This document shows positions 26,117 through 35,788 of a DNA stretch of 64,000 nt, piece by piece (position 1 is the stretch's first letter; each line of letters opens with the position of its first letter). The notes below the pieces were generated by a model. The model saw only the letters and a list, made by a program, of their open reading frames with translations, was not told the origin of the DNA and ran no database searches. Location of the stretch: positions 4,894,001 through 4,958,000 of the forward strand of contig NZ_PHHE01000001.1 in assembly GCF_002813455.1 (NCBI RefSeq), given 5' to 3'. This stretch comes from Pseudomonas baetica. Its GTDB lineage: Bacteria; Pseudomonadota; Gammaproteobacteria; Pseudomonadales; Pseudomonadaceae. A program made the position numbers and the translations under genes.

Positions 26117-26593
26117 TCAACGGTTGTAGTGTCTGGCGATCAGATGATCGATCGACAATTTCCCCGGTCCTGTCGCCATCAGATACAGCAACACCGCTGC
26201 CCACGTGCCATGAGTCGGGTAGGCATCCGGATACACGAACAACTGAATGGTCAAAGTCATTCCCAGCAACGCCAGCGCCGAAAACCGCGTAGCGAAACCG
26301 ATCAGGATCAGCATCGGGAACAAGTGCTCGGCAAACGCGGCCATATGCGCGGCGATTTCCGGCGACAGCAGCGGTACGTGGTATTCGCTCTTGAACAGCG
26401 GAATCGTTGAGTCTGCCAGACGCGGCCAGCCCAGCTCGAAGGTGCCGTCGAACAGATCGATGGCCAGGCCCTCAACCTTGGTCTGCCCGGACTTCCAGAA
26501 CACCGCGGCAATCGAGAAACGCGCAATGAATGCGATCAGGCTGTGGGGGATTCTTTCCAGTAGTTTGATGGCGCGGGTGATGAGGCAGTTCAT
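26117..26593 (-). CDS. DoxX-family membrane protein of the bufferin operon
   Basis: A 158-residue inner membrane protein with four predicted helices and the DoxX pattern (SLIAFIARFSIAAVFWKSGQTKVEG; AAFAEHLFPMLILIGFATRFSALALLGMTL). Last gene of a four-gene run; its start overlaps the bufC-like stop by four bases (26590-26593). DoxX proteins frequently accompany DUF692/DUF2063 loci, where they may take part in electron transfer or export of the product; that role is not proven. Confidence 0.9.
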   Translation of the reverse strand: MNCLITRAIKLLERIPHSLIAFIARFSIAAVFWKSGQTKVEGLAIDLFDGTFELGWPRLADSTIPLFKSEYHVPLLSPEIAAHMAAFAEHLFPMLILIGFATRFSALALLGMTLTIQLFVYPDAYPTHGTWAAVLLYLMATGPGKLSIDHLIARHYNR

Positions 26594-27348
26594 GGCGATT
26601 CCTTGTTGTTCAGTTGGGTGATGGCGTTGTGGGCAATCAACAGTCCCAGGGTCTGGCCGAGATCAAATACAGGGCTGTTTTCTGCCGCTGCCAATAGCGG
26701 CTGGCCAGCGAGCAAATTCCGGATGAAGACGCTGGCGCCGTGATCAAGGGCAAAGACCTCGACGTCGAGATCGTTGCGCAACACCAGTGCGTGTTGTCCG
26801 TGGTTGAGGTCGATGCCTTCCAGCGTGGCCTCGCGCTGATGCGCAGCCCAGATCGCGACCACTGACCAGGTTGAATCGAGCAGATGCAGGGAAGGGTGGA
26901 GCTCGAATCCAAGCTCGCTCAGGGCTTGAGGGTCATTCAGCGCAGCGGCGAGCTGTTCCGGCCGGATCGGGCTTGCGTCGGCAGCGTGATAGGCGAGGGT
27001 GCGCAACTGCTCAAGGCGCGCCACGTCGGCCAGATACGGCACGCTTGAGGCCGGTTCAAACGTTGAAATGAAGTCCGAAAAACCTTCGCCGTAGCGGCCC
27101 ATCAACGGACTTTGTGGTGGCTGGCGTTGTACGAATACAGCCGCCATGGCGCGGAAAAATTCCTCGCCAACCAACTGCGCAACCACCGGATAACTGTCGC
27201 GCAGTGCGTTGATCAACGAGCTCTGCACATTGTTGCGGTACACCGAGAAACGACTGGCGGGATCGGCACCGTTGGCGCTGCACAGGCCTTCGGGGCAGGG
27301 CAATTGCACATTGAGCAGGGCTGCCGTGAAGTCGGCTTGAGTGCTCAT
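26590..27348 (-). CDS. bufC: BufC/HvfC-like (DUF2063) RiPP partner protein
   Basis: A 252-residue protein with the N-terminal DUF2063 'putative DNA-binding' fold: [40 protein letters not shown] and the [12 protein letters not shown] segment. Despite the domain name, these proteins pair with DUF692/MNIO enzymes and present the precursor peptide to them. It overlaps the upstream MNIO gene by four bases (27345-27348), so the two are made together. Confidence 0.9.
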   Translation of the reverse strand: MSTQADFTAALLNVQLPCPEGLCSANGADPASRFSVYRNNVQSSLINALRDSYPVVAQLVGEEFFRAMAAVFVQRQPPQSPLMGRYGEGFSDFISTFEPASSVPYLADVARLEQLRTLAYHAADASPIRPEQLAAALNDPQALSELGFELHPSLHLLDSTWSVVAIWAAHQREATLEGIDLNHGQHALVLRNDLDVEVFALDHGASVFIRNLLAGQPLLAAAENSPVFDLGQTLGLLIAHNAITQLNNKESP

Positions 27349-28232
27349 GATCGCCCCCCCGCATCTACCAATAACGCCTCGGCCTGTTGCGCCTCGGCCA
27401 GCAAAACGTTGAACGCGGGCACCTGATTGTCACGTTCGATCAACGTTGCCACCGGGCCGATCCGTTCCAGCACTTGCCGGTACAGGCTCCAGACCGCTTG
27501 ATCGATCGGCGCACCGTGATCATCGATCAGCAAGCGGTCACCGAGGCTGTCGGAGTCTTCGGCAAAACCGGCCAGATGAATCTCACCGACAGCGTGCAAC
27601 GGCAGGGCATCGAGATAGGCGATTGGATCGCGCTGATGATTGATGCACGAGACGTAGACGTTATTGACGTCCAGCAACAACCCGCAGCCGCTGCGGCGGA
27701 TGACTTCGGCAATGAAGTCCGCCTCATCGATGGTCGAGCGTTGAAAGGCCAGATAGGTCGCCGGATTTTCCAGCAGCATGGGCCGCTTGAGCGTGTTCTG
27801 CACCTGATCGATATGCGCGCAAACGCGGTTCAGCGTCGGCGTGTCATAGGCCAGGGGCAGCAGATCATTGAGGAACACCGGGCCATGGCTCGACCAGGCC
27901 AGGTGTTCGGAAAAGGAGTGCGGTTGATAACGCTCGATCAGATCCTTCAGGCGTTGCAGATGTTCAATGTCCAGCGGCCCTTCGGCCCCGATGGACAGCC
28001 CAACGCCGTGAAGTGACAGTGGATACTGCTCGCGAATCAATCCCAGAAAATGATGAAACGGGCCGCCGGCCACCATGTAGTTTTCGGCGTGGACTTCGAA
28101 GAAGCCGATGTCCGGTGATGAGCCGAGCACTTCACGAAAGTGCCCGGTCTTGAGCCCCAGCCCGGCACGGGGCGGGAGCCCTGAGCGGGCTGCCTGAGTG
28201 CAGGACTGGGCATGGTCTTGGGGTGTGAACAT
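27345..28232 (-). CDS. bufB: BufB-like MNIO enzyme (DUF692)
   Basis: A 295-residue TIM-barrel protein of the multinuclear non-haem iron-dependent oxidative enzyme family. Family motifs: [75 protein letters not shown] and LIDDHG, which carry the His/Glu/Asp/Asn metal ligands. MNIO enzymes modify cysteines of RiPP precursors, for example to thiooxazole groups; here the substrate should be the adjacent BufA-like peptide. Confidence 0.92.
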   Translation of the reverse strand: MFTPQDHAQSCTQAARSGLPPRAGLGLKTGHFREVLGSSPDIGFFEVHAENYMVAGGPFHHFLGLIREQYPLSLHGVGLSIGAEGPLDIEHLQRLKDLIERYQPHSFSEHLAWSSHGPVFLNDLLPLAYDTPTLNRVCAHIDQVQNTLKRPMLLENPATYLAFQRSTIDEADFIAEVIRRSGCGLLLDVNNVYVSCINHQRDPIAYLDALPLHAVGEIHLAGFAEDSDSLGDRLLIDDHGAPIDQAVWSLYRQVLERIGPVATLIERDNQVPAFNVLLAEAQQAEALLVDAGGRS

Positions 28233-28257
28233 GATCGTTACTCAGGCAGCCGACGGA

Positions 28258-28563
28258 TCAGGACTTGGCTTTGAACGCTTCCATCTGGCCGAAACCGGTC
28301 GGCGAGGTCTTGCTTTCGGTGGTGGTGCAGGTGCCTTTTGGCACGAGTTTCCAGGCGTTGGCCTGATAGTCCGTTTTTGATGTGCCGGCACAAGTGGTGC
28401 CCGCGCCTGCGGCGCAATCGTTCTTGCCTTTCATGGCTACGCCGAAGCATTTTTCCATGTCGGCGTCAGCAGCGTGGACGGTGGAAACAGCGGCGATACT
28501 CAGGGCAGAACCCAGGGCCAGAACCAGGGCGGTAGCGGACAGGGTGCGGGTGGTAGCAGTCAT
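28258..28563 (-). CDS. bufA: BufA-like bufferin precursor (DUF2282)
   Basis: A 101-residue secreted peptide with a Sec signal (cleavage about AHA-type VHAADA, residue 32). The mature part carries four Cys (39, 50, 58, 79) in [21 protein letters not shown] and KGTCTT, the DUF2282 pattern. Bufferins of this layout are modified at Cys by their MNIO enzyme and chelate copper in the periplasm of other bacteria. It is the first gene of the operon; TCGGAGAAACATC gives GGAG before the ATG. No sigma factor gene is adjacent. Confidence 0.92.
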   Translation of the reverse strand: MTATTRTLSATALVLALGSALSIAAVSTVHAADADMEKCFGVAMKGKNDCAAGAGTTCAGTSKTDYQANAWKLVPKGTCTTTESKTSPTGFGQMEAFKAKS

Positions 28564-28680
28564 GATGTTTCTCCGATTTGAGCTTGGGTTTACAAGCGAA
28601 GTGCGCTTGCTTACCCCACTAGAGAAGCGAGGTGGCGATGCGTTACAGCGACCCTCAAACTTTTTTCAGAAAATATGCAA

Positions 28681-28704
28681 AACCCTGCGGCAGCTCCTAC
28701 AGTG
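28681..28704. repeat. Orphan half of the CTGCGGCAGCTCCTACAG repeat
   Basis: CCTGCGGCAGCTCCTACAG occurs singly here, without its inverted mate, in the gap upstream of the halovibrin-like gene. Confidence 0.6.
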
Positions 28705-28764
28705 ACGTCTTCTATAGTCATTTCAACGGCCACTGTGACAGGCCGATTTACCAGGACGGTATTT

Positions 28765-30468
28765 ATGACAAAGGATTGCTCAGACTCAGGTGTGCTATTG
28801 CGCAAGACTTCATCTTTCGCTCTGGCCTGCACTCTTTCCTTGCTGTTCAGTACGGTCGCCGCCCAGCCATCGCTCGATCCGCTAGACACGCTCAAACGCA
28901 TCAACCACAACTACAACACCCTCAAAGACGCTTGCCAGGAACCCGACACCGGTGCCGCGCGCGGCCTCTACTATTGCAGCGGCGTGACCTTGCGCATGGT
29001 CAACGACGGGCCTTTCAATCCTTGGGATTACAGCCCGTACGCGGTCAAGATCGGGGCGACGTCCTACTCCTGGATCCGCAAGGACCTGAGCACTCGAATC
29101 CTTATTCACCCGGCTGGCTTGATCCTGCGCACGCCCACCGATGCTGCGACGTTGAATCTGCCGGTCAAGGAGCAGGGCTTCACCTGCATTTACGCTTTTG
29201 ATGGCGGCACCGGACCCGAGCGAAAGTGGTACGGCTGCGGCTTTTTCGACAGCCGCGAGCCGCCGCATGCGGCCCAGGGCGTGATGAACAATCGCAATGC
29301 CGCGCTGGCCTATGGCACTTGTGCCGAGGCCGGTGTCACCACTGCCGAGCAATGGACGCAGAAGTACACCGGACTGATGAAGGGCCCGATTCAATACAGC
29401 CAGTGCTCATGGAATGCGGAGAAACCCGGCGATTGGCACGCGATGATCCGGGTGCACGAGTCGCGGCCGAACACCACTAACAAAGACCCGTTTGCCTTCA
29501 GCGCCCAAGTCAACGAATTCATGTTGAAAAATGCCACGGCGACCAACGACGGCAGCGAAAACATGAAGTACATCGACGCCTTCATTTACAACGTCAACAG
29601 CACGCAGAACTTCGCCACCCGCGGCGATCAGGCACCACCAAAACCGGAAAACGGCCTGAACAGCGCGCGCAATTTCCAGAAGAAACTAAAGACGCAAGGC
29701 TACAACGTACCGATTTTGCGACTGGATTTCACCAAACCGCCTGAGCAGCGTTTCAGCTATATCGCTGCGGATCAGGCGATAGACGAAATGGTAGTGGGTG
29801 CTGCCCCGGCCCCCCACTACATTGCTGACGCAGCCTGGATCGAGCGTTATGACCCGGGCAGCAAAAAAAACGAATGGTCGCTCAAGGTCACACCCACTGC
29901 CCAAGGCAAAGCGATTCAGTCCAGCGACCAGGAGGCCTTGTACAAAGAGCTGTTTGCGCTGCGCGGGGCTGACAGCCAATGGCGCGACCACGAGAAATCA
30001 ACGGGCAGCATGCGCCAGCAACTGGCGTGTCTGGTGCAGAACTACCCGGCCAAGACCGAGTGGAATCTGGAGCCGTTCCGGCCTGTGGTCAGTGCTCAGG
30101 AGGCGGCGAAGGCCGGTTGTAATCCAGTACCGGTCGCGACGCCGCGATACATCGCCTCCGCCGACTGGATCAAACGCTTTGACCCCGGCACCCGTCAGGA
30201 TGAATGGAGCTTGAGCGTGGTGCCCACGGCGGCGGGACGCGCCTTGGCCAATGAGCAGATCGGTGCCTTGTACGACCAGTTGTTCGCCCTCAAAGGCGCG
30301 GACAACAACTGGCGCGACAATGAAAAGGCCGCCGGCAGCATGCGTCAGCAATTGAGCTGCGTTCTGGTCAATTACCGAAACAAGACGCCATGGAATCTCG
30401 AGCCTTTCCGGCCGGCGTTATCCGAGAGCGAGATGCGGGCTGCGGGCTGTAATCCAGTCCCGCGTTAA
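28765..30468 (+). CDS. Secreted halovibrin-like protein with two DUF2599-type repeats
   Basis: A 567-residue exported protein; hydrophobic signal at about residues 16-33 ending VAAQPS. N-terminal domain (35-345) contains spaced Cys pairs and motifs ACQEPDTGAARGLYYCSG, NPWDYSP, TSYSWIRKDL, GFTCIYAFDGG, KWYGCGFFD and QYSQCSW that I associate with halovibrin (HvnA), a secreted NAD-cleaving protein of Vibrio. Two tandem C-terminal repeats of about 105 residues follow (IADAAWIERYDPGSKKNEWSL and IASADWIKRFDPGTRQDEWSL; each ends WNLEPFRP...AGCNPVP). The chosen start follows CAGGACGG. The enzyme activity is not proven from the sequence. Confidence 0.75.
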   Translation: MTKDCSDSGVLLRKTSSFALACTLSLLFSTVAAQPSLDPLDTLKRINHNYNTLKDACQEPDTGAARGLYYCSGVTLRMVNDGPFNPWDYSPYAVKIGATSYSWIRKDLSTRILIHPAGLILRTPTDAATLNLPVKEQGFTCIYAFDGGTGPERKWYGCGFFDSREPPHAAQGVMNNRNAALAYGTCAEAGVTTAEQWTQKYTGLMKGPIQYSQCSWNAEKPGDWHAMIRVHESRPNTTNKDPFAFSAQVNEFMLKNATATNDGSENMKYIDAFIYNVNSTQNFATRGDQAPPKPENGLNSARNFQKKLKTQGYNVPILRLDFTKPPEQRFSYIAADQAIDEMVVGAAPAPHYIADAAWIERYDPGSKKNEWSLKVTPTAQGKAIQSSDQEALYKELFALRGADSQWRDHEKSTGSMRQQLACLVQNYPAKTEWNLEPFRPVVSAQEAAKAGCNPVPVATPRYIASADWIKRFDPGTRQDEWSLSVVPTAAGRALANEQIGALYDQLFALKGADNNWRDNEKAAGSMRQQLSCVLVNYRNKTPWNLEPFRPALSESEMRAAGCNPVPR

Positions 30469-30501
30469 AGATGTGTGTTGGCTGATAAGGAGATACAAGC
30501 C

Positions 30502-31737
30502 ATGAAAAAACGATTGAACAGGATCGCACCATTTCTCATGTTTCCCCTGCTGGTGCAGGCGACATGGGCCAATGCCGAGTCATGCGATGAGACGTTGAAG
30601 AAGGTTGAGTCGTTGTACAACAAGACCGTCGACAGCTGCGGTCAGGACCCTGCGTCAGACTGTTCCGGACTGTTGGTGAGGGGGACTCACCGCGCCGATC
30701 CGGCCAAGGGGCAGAAATGGGATGTGTGGAATCCCAGCCCGAAAGCCGTGGAGTTGGGGACGTTTGCCGCCTCGTATATGCGCGCCGATGGCATCAGCTA
30801 TGAAGACCCCGGCATGAGCACGCAGAACGGCTACCTCATCACGCCAAGAGATCTGATACGCGACCCCGAGACTCCAGTGCATGTCTATTGCGCGTTTCCC
30901 AACGATGCCTGGACTGACTTTCGCAATGACCGAGGCTGTGGCGACAACAAAAACACCGCCCCGACCGAGGCCGTTTGCCAGGCCATGGCACCGCCCATCC
31001 TTAGCCCGAATGCCTGGGTGGCGCACTTCAGCAAATTCAACAACAACCGTCAGCAAGACCAGTTGCAATGCGGTTTCAACATGCGCAATCCGATGAGCAG
31101 CAAGGAACGGGTCGATGCCTTTCGCAACTTCCTGGGGGCGCGCAAAGTTATCAATAGTCGTGAGTTTCAAACCCAGACTGAACTGCGTCTGGGCAACCCG
31201 AAAACCGATGAACTACCGATTCTGGCGTTTTTTTACAGCGATCAGCGCGGCTTGAACGATGCCTTGGCCAATCAGCGCGACTACAAAGCCAAGACCGGCA
31301 AGGATCGCAACATCGTCAAGATCGATTTCCCGCGAACCCCTACCGCCAAGGCCACGTTCTCGTGTGTGCAAAGCGCACCGGCGCCGACGCAGTTCTGTGA
31401 GAGGTACATCGAGTCGAGCACCTGGGTACAACGCCCCGATCCGAAACTGGGGCCGAACACCTGGTCGCTTTCAGTAGTGCCAACCGCTTGCGGGCGCGCT
31501 ATCAAGGATGACCAGACCGACCGGATGTTTGCCGAGCTGTACAACAAGCACAAGGACGATCAGCAATGGCGGCAGTACAGCGTCAATGGCGGGTCACTGC
31601 GTCGGCAGATGGTCTGCCATCTGGCGGCGACCTACGAGGGCAAGCCTGTGCGCAACAAGCCAGAGTGGAACCTTGAGCCGGCCCGGCCTTACGTCGATCA
31701 GGCGACGGCGCTAGCGCAGCACTGCAACCCGTACTGA
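30502..31737 (+). CDS. Secreted halovibrin/DUF2599-like paralogue with one C-terminal repeat
   Basis: A 411-residue protein with signal peptide (ending ANAES). It shares the spacing of the neighbour: YNKTVDSC, CSGLLVRGT, WNPSP, ASYMRADG, YLITPRDL, VYCAFPNDAW, RGCGDN, LQCGFN, and one C-terminal repeat (IESSTWVQRPDPKLGPNTWSL ... EWNLEPARPY...CNPY). The CSGxLxR/WNPSP pattern is closer to typical HvnA-like proteins than in the larger gene. AAGGAG is eleven bases before ATG; 33 bp separate it from the first gene, so they are probably cotranscribed. Likely target is host or competitor; this is inference. Confidence 0.78.
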   Translation: MKKRLNRIAPFLMFPLLVQATWANAESCDETLKKVESLYNKTVDSCGQDPASDCSGLLVRGTHRADPAKGQKWDVWNPSPKAVELGTFAASYMRADGISYEDPGMSTQNGYLITPRDLIRDPETPVHVYCAFPNDAWTDFRNDRGCGDNKNTAPTEAVCQAMAPPILSPNAWVAHFSKFNNNRQQDQLQCGFNMRNPMSSKERVDAFRNFLGARKVINSREFQTQTELRLGNPKTDELPILAFFYSDQRGLNDALANQRDYKAKTGKDRNIVKIDFPRTPTAKATFSCVQSAPAPTQFCERYIESSTWVQRPDPKLGPNTWSLSVVPTACGRAIKDDQTDRMFAELYNKHKDDQQWRQYSVNGGSLRRQMVCHLAATYEGKPVRNKPEWNLEPARPYVDQATALAQHCNPY

Positions 31738-31745
31738 CCCTCCAC

Positions 31746-31835
31746 TGTAGGAGCGAGCCTGCTCGCGATGGTGTTGTGTCATTCTGCATCAGTGGTGCCT
31801 GACTCGACGCGATCGCGAGCAGGCTCACTCCTACA
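31746..31835. repeat. Inverted REP pair, TGTAGGAG variant
   Basis: Forward TGTAGGAGCGAGCCTGCTCG at 31746 and reverse copy ending CTCCTACA at 31835. The flank reads TGTAGGAG instead of TGTGGGAG, and one base of the reverse stem (GGCTCAC) has changed. Confidence 0.85.
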
Positions 31836-31872
31836 AGGGATTTTCGGTGGGTTCGAGGTTTTTGGTGCGCAT

Positions 31873-31900
31873 AAAAAAACGGCCCGAAGGCCGTTTTTTT
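31873..31900. terminator. Bidirectional intrinsic terminator
   Basis: AAAAAAACGGCC / GGCCGTTTTTTT with a four-base GAA-type loop, between the converging halovibrin-like and livF genes; A and T runs serve both strands. Confidence 0.9.
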
Positions 31901-31915
31901 GTTGGGTGAAAAGAC

Positions 31916-32617
31916 TCAACCGCCCAGATACGCCTCGCGCACTTTCGGGTCGGTCAGCAGCGCTTCACCGGTGCCCTGCATCACGACGCGGCCGTTCTCC
32001 AGAACGTACGCGCGATCGGCGATTTTCAGCGCCTGGTTGGCGTTTTGCTCGACCAGGAACACCGTCACACCGTCCTTGCGCAGCTGTTCGATGATGTCGA
32101 AGATCTGCTGGATGATGATCGGTGCCAGGCCCAGTGATGGCTCGTCGAGCAGCAGCAGTTTCGGCTTGCTCATCAGCGCACGGCCGATGGCGAGCATTTG
32201 CTGCTCGCCGCCGGACATGGTGCCGCCGCGTTGGGCGAAGCGCTCTTTCAGGCGTGGGAAAAGTCCGAGAACCTTGTCCATTTGTTCCTGATAGTCGCCC
32301 TTGTCGGTGAAGAAACCGCCCATAGACAGGTTTTCTTCGACGGTCAGACGGGCAAACACCCGACGACCTTCCGGCACCACGGCGATGCTTTTACGCATGA
32401 TCTGCGACGAGTCCTGGCCGACCAGTTCCTCACCCATGTAGCGGATGCTGCCGCTGTGCGCTTGCGGCGAACCGCACAGCGTCATCAGCAGCGTGGACTT
32501 GCCGGCACCGTTGGCGCCGATCAGGGTCACGATCTCGCCCTGACGGACTTCGACGTTGACGCTGTGCAGGGCCTGGATCTTGCCGTAGAAGGTGGAAACG
32601 TTTTCGAACTGCAGCAT
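31916..32617 (-). CDS. livF: Branched-chain amino acid ABC transporter ATPase LivF/BraG
   Basis: A 233-residue ABC ATPase. Walker A GANGAGKST, signature MSGGEQQMLAIGRAL, Walker B KLLLLDEPSLGL and the switch His in VFLVEQN region are all present. Powers uptake of Leu/Ile/Val with LivG, LivH, LivM and the binding protein. Its start directly abuts the livG stop. Last gene of the bra/liv operon, ended by the terminator at 31873. Confidence 0.96.
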   Translation of the reverse strand: MLQFENVSTFYGKIQALHSVNVEVRQGEIVTLIGANGAGKSTLLMTLCGSPQAHSGSIRYMGEELVGQDSSQIMRKSIAVVPEGRRVFARLTVEENLSMGGFFTDKGDYQEQMDKVLGLFPRLKERFAQRGGTMSGGEQQMLAIGRALMSKPKLLLLDEPSLGLAPIIIQQIFDIIEQLRKDGVTVFLVEQNANQALKIADRAYVLENGRVVMQGTGEALLTDPKVREAYLGG

Positions 32618-33385
32618 TTACGCTTCCCCCAGGTAGGCTTTGATCACTTCAGGATTGTCGCGAATCTGTTCCGGCGTGCCGTCAGCCAGAGGCGTGCCCT
32701 GGTTGATCACGACGATGTGGTCGGAAATGCTCATGACCAGCTTCATGTCGTGTTCGATCAGCAGCACGGTGACGTTGTGCTCTTCACGCAGCACGCCGAT
32801 CAGCGCCTTGAGGTCTTCGGTTTCCTTCGGGTTGAGCCCTGCGGCCGGTTCGTCGAGCATGAGGATCCGCGGGCGGGTCATCATGCAGCGGGCGATTTCC
32901 AGACGACGCTGCTGACCGTAGGCCAGGGTGCCGGCGGGACGGTTGGCGAACTCCTTGAGGTTGACCTTTTCCAGCCAGTACTCGGCAAATTCCATCGCCT
33001 CGCGCTCGCTTTTGCGGAACGCCGGGGTCTTGAACAGGCCGGACAGGAAGTTGGTGTTCAGGTGACGGTGCTGGGCGATCAACAGGTTCTCTACCGCTGT
33101 CATGTCCTTGAACAACCGCACGTTCTGGAAAGTGCGCACCACGCCTTTGAGGGCGATCTTGTGCCCAGGCAAACCCTGGATCGGTTCACCGTCGAGCAGA
33201 ATGCTGCCGCCCGATGGCTGATAGAAACCGGTCAGGCAGTTGAACACGGTGGTCTTGCCCGCGCCATTGGGCCCGATCAGTGCGACCACTTGTTTCTCTT
33301 TGACGGTCAGGGCCACGCCATTGACCGCCAGCAAGCCGCCGAAGCGCATGCTCAGGTTTTCGACTTTAAGTATCTCGCGGCTCAT
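32618..33385 (-). CDS. livG: Branched-chain amino acid ABC transporter ATPase LivG/BraF
   Basis: A 255-residue ABC ATPase with Walker [10 protein letters not shown], signature [15 protein letters not shown], Walker [17 protein letters not shown] and the C-terminal extension typical of LivG ([17 protein letters not shown]). Overlaps livM by four bases at its start. Confidence 0.96.
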   Translation of the reverse strand: MSREILKVENLSMRFGGLLAVNGVALTVKEKQVVALIGPNGAGKTTVFNCLTGFYQPSGGSILLDGEPIQGLPGHKIALKGVVRTFQNVRLFKDMTAVENLLIAQHRHLNTNFLSGLFKTPAFRKSEREAMEFAEYWLEKVNLKEFANRPAGTLAYGQQRRLEIARCMMTRPRILMLDEPAAGLNPKETEDLKALIGVLREEHNVTVLLIEHDMKLVMSISDHIVVINQGTPLADGTPEQIRDNPEVIKAYLGEA

Positions 33386-34638
33386 TTTCGCAACTCCATG
33401 TGTGGGCGTTGCATCGGCAGCAGACCTTGTGGACGCCAGATCATCATCAACACCATCAGGGCACCGAACATCAACATGCGGTACTCACTGAACTCACGCA
33501 TCATTTCCGGCAACAGGATCATCACCACGGCCGCGAGAATCACGCCCAGTTGCGAACCCATGCCACCCAGCACGACGATGGCGAGGATGATCGCCGACTC
33601 GATGAAGGTGAACGATTCCGGCGTCACCAGGCCCTGACGGGCGGCGAAGAAGCTGCCGGCGAAACCGGCGAACGCAGCACCGAGGGTGAACGCGGACAGT
33701 TTGATGATCGTCGGGTTGAGACCGAGTGCGCGGCAGGCGATTTCGTCTTCACGCAGCGCTTCCCACGCACGGCCGATCGGCATGCGCAGCAGGCGGTTGA
33801 TGACGAACAATGCCGCCAGCGCCAGCAACAGGGCAACGAGGTAGAGGAAGATCACCTTGTTGATCGAGTTGTATTGCAGGCCGAAGTACTCGTGGAAGGT
33901 TTGCATGCCTTCTGCGGCCTTACGTTCAAAGGTCAGGCCGAAGAACGTCGGTTTCTCGATGTTGCTGATGCCGTTCGGGCCCCCAGTAATATCGGTCAGG
34001 TTACGCAGGAACAGACGGATGATCTCGCCGAAGCCGAGGGTCACGATCGCCAGATAGTCACCGCGCAGACGCAACACCGGGAAGCCCAGCAGGAAGCCGA
34101 ACGTCGCCGCCATCAGGCCGGCGATCGGCAGGCAGATCCAGAAGCTCAGGCCGTAGTAGTGCGACAGCAACGCGTAGCTGTAGGCGCCGACGGCATAGAA
34201 ACCGACGTAACCCAGGTCGAGCAGACCGGCCAGACCGACGACGATGTTCAGGCCAAGGCCGAGCATCACGTAGATCAGGATCAGCGTAGCAATGTCCACC
34301 GCGCCACGGGAGCCGAAGAACGGCCACACCAGCGCCAGCAGAATCAGCGCAATGATGAAATAGCGCTGGGTGGTTGGCAGGGTCAGGAAGTTGCTGGCCT
34401 TGGCCGGGATCAGCGGCATGCCCGGCGAAGCACGCCAGGCCTTGCTGATCTGCTGGTTGAACAGCACGCGCAAAAACATCAGTACCGAACAGATGGCGAT
34501 AGTCGCCAGCACGGCCGGGCTGGTGTTGTGCACTTCCAGGTTGATGCCGACGATGGTCAGTTTCAGTCCGAGCACAGGATACGCAACTGCCCAAACCAAG
34601 AGCGCACTGAACAGCGCCTGTTTAAGATTCCTAGTCAT
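33382..34638 (-). CDS. livM: Branched-chain amino acid ABC transporter permease LivM/BraE
   Basis: A 418-residue permease with an N-terminal DUF3382 extension (first ~100 residues, two helices) and the LivM core: [21 protein letters not shown], the EAA-like loop [21 protein letters not shown] and [11 protein letters not shown]. About ten helices. It overlaps livH by four bases (34635-34638). Confidence 0.95.
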   Translation of the reverse strand: MTRNLKQALFSALLVWAVAYPVLGLKLTIVGINLEVHNTSPAVLATIAICSVLMFLRVLFNQQISKAWRASPGMPLIPAKASNFLTLPTTQRYFIIALILLALVWPFFGSRGAVDIATLILIYVMLGLGLNIVVGLAGLLDLGYVGFYAVGAYSYALLSHYYGLSFWICLPIAGLMAATFGFLLGFPVLRLRGDYLAIVTLGFGEIIRLFLRNLTDITGGPNGISNIEKPTFFGLTFERKAAEGMQTFHEYFGLQYNSINKVIFLYLVALLLALAALFVINRLLRMPIGRAWEALREDEIACRALGLNPTIIKLSAFTLGAAFAGFAGSFFAARQGLVTPESFTFIESAIILAIVVLGGMGSQLGVILAAVVMILLPEMMREFSEYRMLMFGALMVLMMIWRPQGLLPMQRPHMELRK

Positions 34639-35558
34639 ACTTTCTCAACCTCCGGACGGCCCAGAATCCCGGTCGGACGGAACAACAGCACCAGAACCAA
34701 CAAGCCGAATGCCACGACGTCCTTGTACTGGTCGCCAAAGATATCGGCGCCAAAGGCTTCCGCTACCCCAAGCACCAGCCCGCCGAGCATGGCGCCGGGG
34801 ATGCTGCCGATGCCGCCCAGTACCGCAGCGGTAAAGGCCTTGAGGCCGACGAGGAAACCTGCGTTCGGGTTGATCACCCCGTATTGCATGCTCAGCAGCA
34901 CAGCAGCAACCGCCGCCAGCGCAGCACCAATGACGAAGGTCAGGGCGATGATGTTGTTGGTGTTGATACCCAGCAGGTTGGCCATCTTGATGTCTTCGGC
35001 ACAGGCGCGGCAAGCGCGACCCAGGCGAGAGCGGGAGATGAACAGCGTCAGGCCGAGCATGGCGATCAGGGTCACCACGAACACCACGATTTGCATGTAG
35101 GAAATCAGCACTTCTTGTGCACCACCTGGGCCGAAGGCAATGTTGCCCGGAATCAGGTTGGGGATTGCTTTGTCCTTGGAGTCTTGCGCCAGCAGAACCG
35201 TGTTCTGCAGGAAGATCGACATACCGATGGCGGAAATCAGCGGGATCAGACGGTTGCTGCCGCGCAACGGGCGGTAGGCAATGCGTTCGATGCTGTAACC
35301 GTAGGAGCTGGTGACGACGATGCTGGCGATGAACGCCGCCGTCATCAACAGCGGGACACTGTCGAGTCCCATCATGGTCAGCCCGGCGATGGCGATGAAC
35401 GCCACATAAGAGCCGATCATGTAGACCTCGCCGTGAGCGAAGTTGATCATTCCAATGATGCCGTAAACCATCGTGTAGCCGATGGCGATCAGGGCATACA
35501 TGCTGCCAACGTTGAGGCCGTTAACCAGCTGTTGGAAGAAGTGATAGATGTCAGGCAT
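34635..35558 (-). CDS. livH: Branched-chain amino acid ABC transporter permease LivH/BraD
   Basis: A 307-residue permease. Family motifs: [35 protein letters not shown], the coupling loop [20 protein letters not shown] and [14 protein letters not shown]. Separated from the upstream binding-protein gene by a 230-bp gap with a hairpin, so its mRNA level is probably lower than that of the binding protein. Confidence 0.95.
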   Translation of the reverse strand: MPDIYHFFQQLVNGLNVGSMYALIAIGYTMVYGIIGMINFAHGEVYMIGSYVAFIAIAGLTMMGLDSVPLLMTAAFIASIVVTSSYGYSIERIAYRPLRGSNRLIPLISAIGMSIFLQNTVLLAQDSKDKAIPNLIPGNIAFGPGGAQEVLISYMQIVVFVVTLIAMLGLTLFISRSRLGRACRACAEDIKMANLLGINTNNIIALTFVIGAALAAVAAVLLSMQYGVINPNAGFLVGLKAFTAAVLGGIGSIPGAMLGGLVLGVAEAFGADIFGDQYKDVVAFGLLVLVLLFRPTGILGRPEVEKV

Positions 35559-35737
35559 TACAGCGCTCCTAAAAACCTGATACGCATTTCACTGGTGGAG
35601 TCATTTTCCCGCCCGGCCCCGTGGATCTGTATCCACTTCGAATCCGGGGTTTGCCAGCGAACCGCTGATGACGGTTTTGAGATTTTCAGGTGGGGAGACT
35701 GGCGGATCACGCCAGCGCGGCCCTTACATTCGTAAAA

Positions 35738-35767
35738 CAAAGCCCACGGCACGCCGTGGGCTTTATT
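35738..35767 (-). terminator. Intercistronic hairpin between the binding-protein gene and livH
   Basis: AAAGCCCACGGC / GCCGTGGGCTTT, a 12-bp stem with a two-to-four-base loop, 20 bases after the braC stop. On the minus strand the stem is followed by TTTGTTTTAC, a partial T-run, so it may terminate or stabilise most braC transcripts while some continue into livHMGF. Confidence 0.7.
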
Positions 35768-35788
35768 GGCAGTCAGTTCGGCCGTGCC

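Noticed and set aside
33400..35100. 566-codon open frame antisense to livM/livH
   Set aside because: Shadow of transporter genes; His/Gln-rich composition typical of antisense frames.
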